Below, piece after piece: positions 34,550-46,162 of a stretch of 64,000 bases of DNA. Numbering within the stretch: position 1 is the first letter of the stretch; each line of letters opens with the position of its first letter. A program made the translations under genes and the position numbers. The notes under the pieces were generated by a model. That model worked only from the letters and a program-made list of their open reading frames with translations. It made no database searches and was not told where the DNA came from. The stretch lies in NCBI GenBank assembly GCA_022496805.1, contig CM040099.1:1428501-1492500 (forward strand). Reading direction: 5' to 3'. The stretch is from Pohlia nutans. Its lineage: Eukaryota; Streptophyta; Bryopsida; Bryales; Mniaceae.

Positions 34550-35520
34550 TAAATTTCTGTAATTCAAAAGACAAATTCCACGTTAGGACCCCTAGAGGTT
34601 AGGGGCATCCAAATTTCACATTCAATGTCAAAGATTTCTCTTTGAAATTTCTAAATATAGCATAATATACCACACATGATGAAATTTGATGTACATATCC
34701 GCAATTTAAAAGACAATCATCATGTTAGAGCCCCTAGTGGTTAGGGGGACCCAACTTTCACATTGGATTATGATATTTATAGTCAAGAGTTTCTAAATTT
34801 AGCAGATTTTGCCATACATGCTCTACTTGATGTAGATTTCTGCAATTTGAACAACAAACAACACATTAGGGCCCCTAAGGCTAGGGGTACCCAAATTTCA
34901 TGCTGGATTCCATGATTTATAATCAAAAGCTGCTAAATTTAGCAGATTTTACCATACATGTTTAAATTTGATGTAGGTTTCCGCAATTCAAAAATGAACA
35001 ACATGTTAAGGTTCCTAGAGGTTAGGGGGACCCAAATTTCATGTTGGGTTCTAAGACTTGTAGTCAAAATTTGCTAAATTTAGCAGATTTTGCAATACAT
35101 GTTCAAATTTGATGTAGATTTCCGCAATTCGAAAGACGAACAACATGTTAGGGCACCTAGAGGTTAGGGGACCCAAATTTCATATTGGGTTCCGAGATTT
35201 TTAGTCAAAAGCAACTAAATTTAGCAGATTCTACCATACATGCTAGAATTCGATGTAGATTTCCACAATTTGGGAGACAAGCAGTATGTTAGGGCATTTA
35301 GATGTTAGGGGGATCCAAATTTCATGTTGGGTTTTAAGATTTATAGTCAGAAACTGCTAAATTTAGCAGATTTTGCAATACATGCTCGAATTTGATGTAG
35401 ATTTCCGCAATTCAAACGACGGACAACACGCTAGAGCCCTTAGAGGCTAGGAGCACCCAAATTTCATGTTGGTTATTAAGATTTTTAACTATATAACTAA
35501 ATTTAGCATATATTGCAATG
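34550..35520 (+). repeat. 141-bp tandem array, about 7 units
   Basis: The phrase GTTAGGGCCCCTAGAGGTTA recurs with variation at about 34585, 34717, 34866, 35003, 35147, 35288 and 35429. Each unit also carries CCCAAATTTCAT, the palindrome CTAAATTTAG and GATGTAGATTTCCGCAATT. Units have diverged by roughly 10-20 percent, so the array is old. Confidence 0.9.
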
Positions 35521-35724
35521 CTTACATGAATTTGCTATGGAGTTTTATGATTTGAATGCAATACAAAACAATACGGTCTCTAGGAATTAATGGCCTTGAA
35601 ATTCCACCTTAGGTTTTTTAAAATTGTAAAAGTGATTTAGTAAACGTAGTTGTTTAGTTAAAAAAAGTTCAAATTTGACTTAGATTTTTTGAATGCAAAC
35701 CTTAAAGTCAAATTTGAGAGCTTC

Positions 35725-35825
35725 TAAGCCTCTATAGCTTCTACAGCCTCTACAGCTTCTATAGCCTCTACAACTTCAACAACCCGCTATATTTGACAGC
35801 TTCTACAGCTTCGAAGCCTCCTATA
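35725..35825 (+). repeat. Short AGCTTCTACAGCCTCT tandem repeat
   Basis: AGCTTCTA and AGCCTCTA alternate irregularly about eight times, just after the 141-bp array. Confidence 0.7.
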
Positions 35826-36859
35826 TTTTAATGTTTAGTACTATGAATTCAAAGCATGAGTTGCTAAATTTATTTTTTCCCTATAAATCTTATTCAATGA
35901 GGATTATTTAAGTTTTAGTCTCAATGGTGTGACTTGTATATGGAGAGACTACTAGTACGGAGTTTACGACGCTATTATTTGCATAGGCCTTGGCAGATCA
36001 TTGTGTGACACTTCGACTTGATGAATTATACCATGAGCTCGAGAGAGTGAAGTATTGTCATTTGGAAGAAAATGGTAACTACACATATGAGCAGTTCGCC
36101 TTGAATTCAGAGGGGGATGTAAACGCGAGTAGCATTCCTTCTCCGGTGGTGGAAACCATAGTCATGAGAGCGTTGGATTATGTTGATCCTTGGACTCTTT
36201 TAAAGATTAAAGCATTACTCAGGGATCAATGTTAGAGAACAAGACATGAGAGGAAGTAGAAACTCAATCCTCTAAGCTGGTTCTTGAGACTCAAAAGATG
36301 GAGCGGTAGTAATAATTGAGAAAGTACTAAAGAGAGAACCCTTTGATGTAGTAGAATAGTGCAAATTTTGTTTACTTTGTAGTGTGTACCTTTATTTATA
36401 TATAAAATGAAGCGATTTGTTCTGATTTTCTATTAGATCGTAATAAAACAATATTGCACATTATGTTTAATTTTCATTTAATACATGGCAAATTTGACAT
36501 GAATGAATGTGTTGTTGCTATTTAAAAAATGATAATATATGAAATTTCGGGGGGGGGGTAAAATTTCAGAAAAGTGCAAATTTTGCACTATTGTGGCCAT
36601 CGGACAATGCACTTGGTCCAGTGCAAAAATTGCTAATTTGGTGTTTACACAATGAACCATTATTTTGACTCTTTTTTTAGTTTGGACCCCATGTAAAATC
36701 TAAAAATAGCTTGAACGATCTGAATCTAACTTGAAGGGATGGTGTGACCAAGCAAAGTGCTTCACAAAAAGAATTGGATGAAAATCATCCACTTAACAGT
36801 TGGAATTGAACAATTAGCTGCATTCATAAGACAATTTTTGGTCTAGGCGGCGTATAGGG
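35826..36859. other. Intergenic DNA with an unassigned ORF
   Basis: A plus-strand frame at 35990-36235 (after a possible AG acceptor at 35985) encodes LRLDELYHELERVKYCHLEE and ends in TAG. It has fair coding character but no family I recognise and no partner exon. The rest is AT-rich, with a G run near 36550. Confidence 0.3.
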
Positions 36860-37439
36860 TTAACCCCTAACTGCCTAAGCATCCATTTTTTGGATGATAT
36901 ACAGACTTCATTCTAAGTTTCTCATCTGTCATGTACTTTTGGCTGTGTGGAATTTTTAATGTAGATTCTATGAGAAGTTAGCTTCATGCACATGTGATCC
37001 GATTAGAAAGGGGATGAGTTGTGAAATTTTTATACCTCATTTCATGTTGTAGTGATAGTTCACCCAAAATTTTGAAGATTTTAGTATAAAAGTGCCCTTT
37101 CAAAAGTCAACTCATAAAACTAAACAATCAAAAAATCTCCAAAAATCACTACACTTAGAGTATTACATTTCAACCAATCACAGAAAAATTCATCCGTAGA
37201 TTGTCAATATCTTACACGTAATTGAATTACAAAATGATTTTGAATTTCACGTTTCAAAATTTATACAAAATTATTGGTAATAGCAATCATAAATCTAACC
37301 GTATGGATAGAATCCAAAATTCATAATGTACAACTTTTATTCATACATCAAGTTCGAAATATCCCTTTAGGTTGCATTTTATAATGCATCTTTGCAAAAC
37401 TGCCGAATTTGGAGATGGCTCTAGGCATTTAGGGGTTAA
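36860..37439. mobile_element. 580-bp TTAA MITE
   Basis: TTAACCCCTAACTGCC on the left and GGCATTTAGGGGTTAA on the right. Non-coding. Confidence 0.75.
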
Positions 37440-38420
37440 AACCTTGAATAAGGGGCGGTTTACACTATGGACTATGAGCACTTTGACCGGTGGCCCGGTC
37501 AATGTGACATATAGCCGGCCGAGGGGTGGGTGTTTTTTACTCCAAGCAATGGACTCCCTAGACCTAGACAAACATATGGCAATTTACTAGGCTCAAAATG
37601 GCAAAAAGCAATGTAATTGGGCCAAAACGGGTGTGTACTTGAAAATTACAGCACATACAAGGAGTTCAAATGGACAATTACAAACACTAAATGGGTTCAC
37701 AAGCCCTCACCAATAACTCTAGGCACCAAGTGCCATGTAATTGAGCAATTTTGGGAGTTAACCCTTCTAATTAGGGTTTTTAAGCTTACCCACAAAAATT
37801 ACAGCCTCGGGGGATTCACTTAGTGCTGATTTCTACAACTAGCTGCGAACACGGGGTATTTTATAAGGGGGTATTATCTTCCCTCCATAAAATTTTACAC
37901 ACCCTTAAATTATATAATTCCTAATGTATGGGCAATTTCTGAAGCCCTTGTTTTTATTGTAATTTTTTTTGGGATGATTAGATTACATGCTATGTTAATT
38001 TGAATTTTTAGAATTAGACAATTTTTGTTCAAGGTTTAAGGGTTCTTTGATCAATCAGCAAATGCTATCATAAACCAAGAATGGCAGTATACACAAAGAA
38101 TCAAGATGCAGCTTGGGGTACGAATAAAAAAATACAGCCATCAACGAAACTGAAGGTACTTATCTAACAACACACAACAAACACAAAAACATTATAGTGT
38201 TTAGTTTACATGTGTTGACAAACACAATTAAAAACACAACGTCAAAATGCGTTTTGTAGTGTCAAAGTTCAGAGTCGAAGTTTAGTGACTAGTACTATAC
38301 TAAATCCTATATCTACATGCACTACTGCCGGTCTGCCGCTACCCACACAAAACAAAAACTTCAACACAGAAAAAAGAGGTAGAAGAAGAAGTCTAAAGTG
38401 GTCTCCACCATAACTGATTT
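37440..38420. other. Intergenic DNA with a diverged dispersed repeat
   Basis: 37640-37830 contains a diverged member of the repeat seen at 39760-40129 (ACAGCACATACAAGG and CACCAATAACTCTAGGCACC phrases). No gene. Confidence 0.4.
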
Positions 38421-38438
38421 CCTAGGATGCGCACTGCT

Positions 38439-38856
38439 TCAAGGTGCCCTCTCCAAGGCAGTTCGGATAGCTGTGAGATCCTCCATCTCCAACTGCGCTA
38501 GTTGCTGCAGGTGCACTGCCATCGATGCAAATGCCTTGTAGTTTCGTGTGTAGCGCTCCCGGACGTACGCCACGCGGTCGATCCACTCTGGGTCCTTCTC
38601 CTGCTTCAGCAATCTCGCGCATTGGAATAACATACACACGTTCTCCCACTGAGTTCATCCCCTCAAAACTCCTCTTGATTCTACATTTTTCTTCAATGTC
38701 CCAGAACTCAAACGGCCATTCCACACAACCCGCACACTCTAACTTGAGCCTCAGATCTCTACAGGAGTCATTCTCTCGGCATACCAACGGACTAATCAAC
38801 ACCGGCTTAGAGCTCTCGTCGTCTAACCCGTAAAGAATGACCTTGCATGAAGACAT
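38439..38856 (-). pseudogene. Small ubiquitin-like-header gene with a frameshift
   Basis: From the ATG at 38856, the frame encodes about 72 residues (SSCKVILYGLDDE ... FEFWDIEEKCRIKRSFEG ... ERVYVIPM). It then runs on in poor coding sequence. In the next frame, the downstream DNA at 38439-38639 encodes a convincing helical, charged segment (KQEKDPEWIDRVAYVRERY ... LQQLAQLEMEDLTAIRTAL) ending in TGA at 38439. One base lost or gained around 38600-38640 would explain both halves. The first part has the strand-turn pattern and YxxP ending also seen in the CRN-like header at 43417, and may be a related beta-grasp header. No family is named with confidence. If the first frame is real, the protein ends at 38422. 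Confidence 0.4.
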
Positions 38857-39759
38857 CGTAGATACAAGATGCAAGGTAGGCGAAGTGATCCTAAACCAGG
38901 CTCCACGCACCAAGTCACCCTAAACCCAAAAACAAGCACACAAGCATACAAGTAGATAATTTTACAAGGATAAAACAACGCTCTCACCCATAGTACTCTG
39001 CAGCATAAGATCGAACCCTAAACCGTAGTCCAAAACACAGCCACTCGGCTCTTGAACAAGGATCCACCCTAAGAAGCAGACCGCACGCCAGAAGCAGACC
39101 GCCTAAACCCTATCAGCAACAAACCCTAAACCCCGAAACCAACGAAAGCCGAAGCCATAAGATATTCAAAACCTCAGCCCATCAATCTCTATCGACCACA
39201 GCCTAAACTCGATTATACAAGCGCTGAGGCTGTTTGTAAGAAGAAAAATCAAGCAGAAACGCTAAGCAAACTGAACGCAACCGGGCGCAGACCATCAGTA
39301 GCAACATGAGCTCAAAAAACAGCCAAATCCTAAAAACATCCACGAAAACACAAGCCGCCAGGAAAATCTTGGGCTCTCAACCCTAAGCGACCCTAAACCG
39401 TTGTTGTGCCCTAAAACCGCAACCCATCTCCATCGTTAACCCGAAACCCTGACCATCCAACGGTGGTCCCTAAACCTAACCCTAAACCCGTGCTGATACC
39501 CTGAAAGCACTCCTAAAACTGCTGTCTCACAACCATTTTAAATTTACAACATGCTAAATTAGTTCTAAATTCACCCTAATACCCACCACAAAAATGCACC
39601 CTATGTTAGTTATAATCCCTATTCTCTATTTACCTAGACCCTATACTAAAACAAACTTTTTTATAATTTTTAGGCCAAGGTATTAAAATGAACCCTATAT
39701 TTGTTCTCTCCTGGGTTTTAACTCTTTCACTTAGTGAATCCCCCGAGATTACAGCACAA
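38857..39759. other. Region upstream of the 38.4-kb ORF
   Basis: It contains several scattered ACCCTAAACC motifs, as often found in plant promoters and leaders. No coding region can be supported. Confidence 0.4.
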
Positions 39760-40129
39760 TTCCAAGTGCCCTAATGAACAACAACAAACACTAAAACACA
39801 CACAAGCACCTCACCAATCTCCCTAGGCACCAAGTGCCATGAATGGGTTCAATTTAGTGAATAAAACCCTCTAATTAAGGTTTTGGCACTTAAGTATAAA
39901 AATTACAGCACATTCACAAGTGCTCTAATGAACGACAATAAACACTAGAATGCTCACAAGTACCTCACCAATCTCCCTTAGGCACCCTTAAGTACCTCAC
40001 CAATCTCCCTTAAGTATAAAAATTACAGCACATTCACAAGTGCTCTAATGAACGACAATAAACACTAAAATGCTCACAAGTACCTCACCAATCTCCCTTA
40101 GGCACCCTTAAGTACCTCACCAATCTCCC
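39760..40129 (+). repeat. Tandem repeat, about 120-bp unit
   Basis: The unit AAGTATAAAAATTACAGCAC ... GAACGACAATAAACACTA ... CTCACCAATCTCCCTTAGG occurs at about 39890 and 40011, with another after the MITE at 40708-40800. Diverged relatives lie at 37640 and 41380. One unit preserves the empty site of the MITE at 40130. Confidence 0.85.
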
Positions 40130-40707
40130 TTAACCCTTAAATGCCTGACCCTATTACTGTGGTGGAAGAACTTTAGACTGTATGCTATCTTTCACCATTA
40201 TTATTGAACAAAAAATTAAATTTCATATTTTTCCTGCATGAAACCGAATGTCAACTACAATATATGATTTTTTCAAAATTATTAATGCAAAATTTAGATT
40301 ATCATGATTTTTCAAAGTGGTAAAAGCAAAGAAAATTCACATCAATTATAAAATATATTTTAAAAATACAAAAAACTTGCCAAATGTGTAAATTACAAAG
40401 AAAAACATTATTTTGTTTACCGTGCTCAAAAAATATTTTTAAATTTAAAAATACAGTGGAAAAACCTAAAACCGTGGAACACTATGGAGGTGCCACGATA
40501 ATAGACCCTGAGCTTGTAATTGCTATAAATCATTCAATTTTAGGAATTTTTCAAAAATTTAAAATGGAGTGGAAACTAGACTTTGTAAGCTACATTTTGT
40601 TAGTTGAGCTCAATTTCAAAAAATATCATTTCAATGGCCGAAATCGCATTTCAGCTGCAGCAAAAACTGATCAGCCAAAATTGGTCATTCAGGCGTTTAG
40701 GGGTTAA
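40130..40707. mobile_element. 578-bp TTAA MITE with its empty site nearby
   Basis: TTAACCCTTAAATGCC on the left and GGCGTTTAGGGGTTAA on the right. The flanks AATCTCCC and GTATAAAAATTA are joined by a single TTAA at 40010-40013 in the preceding tandem unit, which is the uninserted state. Confidence 0.9.
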
Positions 40708-40831
40708 GTATAAAAATTATAGCACATTCACAAGTGCTCTAATGAACGACAATAAACACTAGAATGCTCACAAGTACCTCACCAATCTCCCTTAGGCACC
40801 AAGTGCTATAAAAATGGGTTAATGTGGTGAA

Positions 40832-41379
40832 TTAACCCTTTAAGGTCCCAATTCAACGTTGTTTTCAAAGAAACGTTATAAAATGTTAGATGAATACCAA
40901 AAATTGAGTTGATGTACAAAGCAAAGTTGTAAATGTCAACGTGAAGATCACATCTGTACGGTTGGATTTATCATGTTTTTTATTAAGTATTTTTAATTAT
41001 TTTTGCAAGGTTTTCTCTTGAAATTCGATTAAAAATCCCACATCAACACCAAAAAAATTTAAAATATTGTAATGAAATTGGAATAACATGCTCTATGAGA
41101 TGGTATGGTTTCCATTATTTGATTCTGCTTATTTTGGAAAATCATGTTTTAGGTCTCACTTTTTGAACCAAGAATGAAACTTGACATAAACCAATTGTGT
41201 GATTTTTCCAAAAATCATAATAACCCATTTTAAATATCCAAACCGTACAATAGATAGTAAACTTGCACAAGAACCAAGAGAAATTTATTTGGATGAAAAC
41301 TGTCTAATTCGTATGAAAATCCAATAACTTGAATCTGTCCATCCTCCAGATATTGAACACAGGAGCGTTCAGGGGTTAA
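40832..41379. mobile_element. 548-bp TTAA MITE
   Basis: TTAACCCTTTAAGGTCCC on the left and GCGTTCAGGGGTTAA on the right. It sits in another unit of the dispersed repeat. The related unit at about 39857 runs through this point without an insertion. Confidence 0.8.
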
Positions 41380-41429
41380 ACCCTTAAATTAGGATTTTCG
41401 CACTCATGGACAAAAATTACAGCACATAA

Positions 41430-43416
41430 GTTTGGACTCACAAGGGCATCAAGATTCCATAATTGGGCATTTCCTTGAGCCCTAAACTCTATAAGAAGCA
41501 CACTTTGCAATTGGACACTATAATCATAGAATGAAGAGGAGTTCTTGGGAAATTTGGGCAGCGCTTCCGCGTTGTGCCCAAAACCCTAATTTTACTCCTA
41601 ATTTCCTAAATTTTTAATTGGGAATTGGCCCGGTGAAAATCTGGCAGCACTTCTGTGCTACAACCCTCACCGGACCAAAATTCACCCACAACAACACCAA
41701 TGACAACAACAAGTTCAAAACATCAACCATTGACAATAATCAATCACAATCATGGAATGCACACCAATGTTTTTTGGGTAACTAAAATCACCAATTTTAA
41801 GTAATAGAGGTTTTTTTATCCTTTCTAACAATCACTAAGTCTAAGTGAGTGAACAAAAGTTTAAAAATTGGAATGAAAGAGGAGAGGGGAGGTCTCCCTC
41901 CGTATTATCACTCTTCCGCTTCTATAATATCACCCTGTCAAGGTCGCTTGCGTTTCCTCTGTTGTGGCCGCCTTGACAGCCGCTCTTGATCTTCGTCGTT
42001 CCTGATCACGTTGAGTCTCTGTCTTGCGGCCTTCAAGCGGGTCTCAACAAAGAGTCAAGACTCCCAGCTTGTAGCAGCAGCGGATCCAAAAATGGTCGAA
42101 TCTCCTCCAGCTGCCAGAGCTGCCTCCCCCGCGGCCGCCAAACCTGCATTCCGTAGCGCATTCCCAAGAATGCTGGATTTCCCAGGACCGCCACTCACGT
42201 TATGGTCGGATCGCACGTTCCCGAGGATGCGCTCCCAGCCGCATGACCGATCACCTCCCGACTGTGGCTCTCCACTCGCTTGCTGCCTGCGCTCCTGCGG
42301 CGCCGCTCACAAACACAATTAGGTGCCCACGATGTGGTCCACGCTTGCTGCCACTGTCTTTCGTCATGATCCTCGCCACCACCTCCTTGTCCACCACATT
42401 CTGCACCTTTCTCTCGCCCTGCTCTTTCCCTACCGACGCCTCTCGTACTCACCAGGACCCCGTCGGCGTGAGCTACGTCTCCTAATCCGACCTCCTCATT
42501 CCTCAAACCACGTGCACAACAACTACTACACTAATCTTCCCTTTTTTCCAACAAATCTCAACCCAAGAAACTAGATCTAGATCTCACACCAAATGGCAGG
42601 GCTCCGCCCTCTTGATTCACACTAGCTTACGGGACAACACAAACAACTAACTGCCTTATCTTGCGACAGGGGTGGGATTCAAAATCCCACCTCAAAACTA
42701 CATCCGTCCAAGGTAAGAGGACTTCATCTGACAATTTATCATCCGACAAGACTAATTTCCACCTTATCTTCACAAAACTCCCACTGTGCTCATAGCAAAC
42801 CCGGAGTTCTAATTTTCCCACCACTAGTCTACAAAGGGAATAATAAACCCAATTAGACAATAGATTAAAATAATAAACTAAACTAATCAACTAAAATAAT
42901 AGACAAAAGAAGAGGCTAAAATGATAAACTAAAATAATAGATTAAATTAGTGAACTAAAATAGTAGACTAAAATAATAGACTAAATAATAGACCGAAATA
43001 ATAGGCTAAAATAATAGACTAAAATAATAGGCAAATAATAGAATTTTCAGTCTTGAAGGCTGGGCTTTCAGGTTTTCTTTTACCCAGGCGAATTCGCTGC
43101 GCGTAGTCTCCGTTTTGCTTTGTTTTGTATGTGCGCTCTTCGCTGTGCGCGGGCTCGTTTTTGTGCGTGTTTATTATCAACTGCGTGGATACCATTATTT
43201 GTTGTGTTTCTGCTGTTTCTCTTTGATCATGTGCCTGGTAGTTGGTTTGTTGTATGCATTGGTTCCATGTGCACTTTTTTCTTTGTAAAACCTTGCAGGA
43301 GCTGTGTGAGCGTTGCTTGCTAGGAAGTTCTTGCTGATAAGCTCATAAAACATTTTGGTGTCTTCCCTGCAGGCTCTCGGTAGACTCGATAAGTAGGGTG
43401 GACTCTGGATTCATTG
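41430..43416. other. Intergenic DNA with a minisatellite
   Basis: 42845-43045 is a 13-15-bp minisatellite of the AAAATAATAGACTA type. 41880-42600 is GC-richer with overlapping ORFs on both strands, none with recognisable motifs. 43080-43416 is the leader region of the CRN-like gene. Confidence 0.5.
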
Positions 43417-44507
43417 ATGATGGAGGACATCCAAATAAATGTTCCCGATGGCACCGTGAGGAAGTTTAGGCATGGTCTTAAGAACAAATCCCTTCTTACG
43501 ACTTTGACGGCGAAATATGATGTTGACAATCTCACAGATTCTGAGGGTTTTGACATTATAGATTCAGAGGATGTTTTGGATGCTGGATTGTACACCTATG
43601 TTCCAATCCCTTCATCTGCTGGAGGTAATCCATAGCTCGCAACTGAGTATGCATGGCATGTTTGCTTTGTTACTACTAATATGCATAGCATCGTTTGCCT
43701 TATGTTAGAGTTTCGAACAATTAGGTTTTCGTGTGATGGCTTGTTTGATGCTTCATTGCATGCACGACTGATAGAGGAGCGGGCCTTGATCTCGTGGAGG
43801 GTTTTGGATTTTTGGACCCTTCCCTGTAGGCTTTCTTTAGTGTTGACGCTGATGTTCGTGGCTGTAGTTATGGGTTTAGGGTTCTGGGGATTGTTCTTGG
43901 GATCGTGCTTGGGATGGTTCTTGGGATGTTCTTGGGATGTTTTTAATTGTTGCTTAGCATATGCTTACTTATAGATGCTTTAGTGGTGAGGTAGTCAATT
44001 GGTTTCCTTATCAAACTCGGTATAGGGTTTAGGGCTTCTTGCCTTCATAGGAAGAGTAAGCAGGGTTTCTTCGCTCCGTTCACCCATCAGGGTGTCAGAA
44101 AGTGCGTCATGTGATTCATCTTCTGCTCGTTGATGTCTAATCCGATAACTTGGCATTCGATTTTGTCATTCTTGGTAGGCCGGGTTCTATTGAATTGAAT
44201 GGCATATCGTTCCCTCTCACGGACAATGTGTCGTATCATTTGTAGACCTCTAATCAGGAGAAGTTGCATGCAGCAAGAATAGAAGAGAATCCTGTGCTAG
44301 TCAGTGGTGTTAATAAATCTGAGGCTCCTGCATGACAGTGGTGTTTAAGAAATCTGTGTGCTTGTCATGAGATTGTTGTCACTTCTGCCTTGAGATTTTG
44401 GTAGTTTCTTACCAGGTCGTATGTTTCTTTACATATGTTTCTTCAATGGATTCAATCTGGTGGTGTACAGAGAAAAAGTAATAATATATATGTATGATTT
44501 GATGTCT

Positions 44508-44611
44508 TTTAGGGTTTAGGGTTTAGGGTTTAGATTATGACATTGAGCCATGAGACGAGGTTCTGGATGTTGGAGCGTACAGATACTTTCTATCTCCATC
44601 GCCCTTCTGCA
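44508..44611 (+). repeat. Duplicated half of the CRN header exon after a TTTAGGG run
   Basis: 44536-44611 (DYDIEP, stop, DEVLDVGAYRYF, then CTGCAG and a GTAGCTGG donor-like site) copies the end of exon 1 at 43540-43624, with one stop codon. It directly follows TTTAGGG units at 44508-44533. Confidence 0.6.
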
Positions 44612-45000
44612 GGTAGCTGGCATTAGACTTTTTTTCAAGATTGATTTGAGTTTAGCGTTCTTACTGGCCTGTATATGTGTATCTTTTTTTGGTTGCTTGG
44701 TTGTTAGGTTTATGGTATCAAGGACAGTAACGGATACTCTTGCTTTGGCCTTGCTTTAGCCTCAGGTGTCCTGTGTATTCTTGTTTCCCTCCCTCTCATA
44801 GAGTCCACGTATTGCAAGTACTGAGGGTTCGTGCTGTCGTATGGCAATGACCTGCACGATTGTCGTTTTCTGCTGGAGATTGTTTTGTAGATTTTCGGCA
44901 GGATGTAGGGTTTGCTCTCTAGAGTTCTTTTTCTTTGTTGCGTCCGTAACTTGATGCTGGGATTTTTTTAGTTCTTGATGCTTACGGTTTTTTTTTGGAC

Positions 45001-46162
45001 TTTGCGTGCTTTTCTTTGGATTTCAAGGCAGTCTATTTTTTTATGTCTGCAAGTCGGATGGTGAGGAGGCTGTTTTGGTAGTTGTATGTTCGTTCAGTCT
45101 TTTCCTTTGAACCCGCTGTTGCTGCTGGTAGGTTTCCTTTCTTGAAAAATGGTCAAGAAGTATTGTATTATAGACAGTAGTTGTTACCCTAAACCCTAAA
45201 TCCTAAACCCTGTTTTTATGTTGTGATAGATGCTGCTCAACAACATGAGTTGATGGTTGGGGTATGAGATTACAGTTCATTTAAGAATGCTGATGCTCCT
45301 GAGGCCTCATGCTTTGCAATAATAGGTGTCTTGTTTCCCTACGCATGGAAATCTTTTGAAATTTAACAAAATCTGGCATGGTTGCAGTCGAGGAGACATC
45401 TGCGAAGAGACGGAGGGTCGTCCCCAATTTTTCGATCGGAGATAAGATGAAAATGAATTTTGAAGCTCTCCATGACTTTCTCTATGCCAATCGTTCGCAC
45501 CCACGTACCAATCTCCCATTTGCCGATGTCGCAATGCTTTGTGTGCTTTTCTTTGGATTTTCAAGGCAGTTTGTTTTTTTATGTCTGCAAGTTGGATGGT
45601 GAGGAGGTTGTTCTAGTAGTTGTATTTTTGTTCAGTCTTTTCCTTTGAACCTGCTGTTGCTCCTAGTAGGTTTCCTTTCCTGAAAAATGGTCAAGAAGTA
45701 GGGTACCATGGACAGTAGCTGTTACCCTAAACCCTAAACCCTAAACTCTGTCCTTATGTCGTGATAGATGCTGCTCAACAACATGAGTTGATGGTTGGGG
45801 TATGAGATTACAGTTCATTTAAGAATGTTGATTGCTCCTTGGCCTCATGCTTTGATCTTTCATGAAAAGTGGGCAAGAAGGTGTCATGGGCAAGCTGTTA
45901 CTCTTGCTTAGTCCTTTATTGGAAGGCTCTTTTTGCAATAATAGGTGTCTTGCTTCCCTACACACGGAAATCTTTTGAATTTGACAAAATCTAGCATGGT
46001 TGCAGTGGAGGAGACATCTGCGAAGAGACGGAGGGTCGTCCCAATTTTTCGATTGGAGATAAGATGAAAATAAATTTTGAATCGAAAGACTACGACATCG
46101 GCAAATCGGAGATTGGTACCTGGGTGCGAACGGCTGGCATGGAGAAAGTCATTGAGAGCTTT
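45001..46162 (+). repeat. Imperfect tandem duplication carrying the CRN core exon start
   Basis: 45001-45533 and 45539-46162 share the same order: GCTTTTCTTTGGATTT, TGTCTGCAAGT, a CCCTAAACC run, CAACAACATGAGTTGATGG, and the exon start GGAGGAGACATCTGCG. In the first copy, the last 72 bases (45462-45533) are inverted relative to 46092-46162. Confidence 0.85.

Noticed and set aside
34550..35520. CRISPR-like regular repeats
   Set aside because: Units of about 141 bp are repeated along their whole length with no unique spacers, and the context is a plant nuclear genome.
42195..42506. GC-rich ORFs on both strands at 42.0-42.6 kb
   Set aside because: Overlapping open frames on both strands with low-complexity Arg/Gly/Ala composition are expected by chance in GC-rich DNA.
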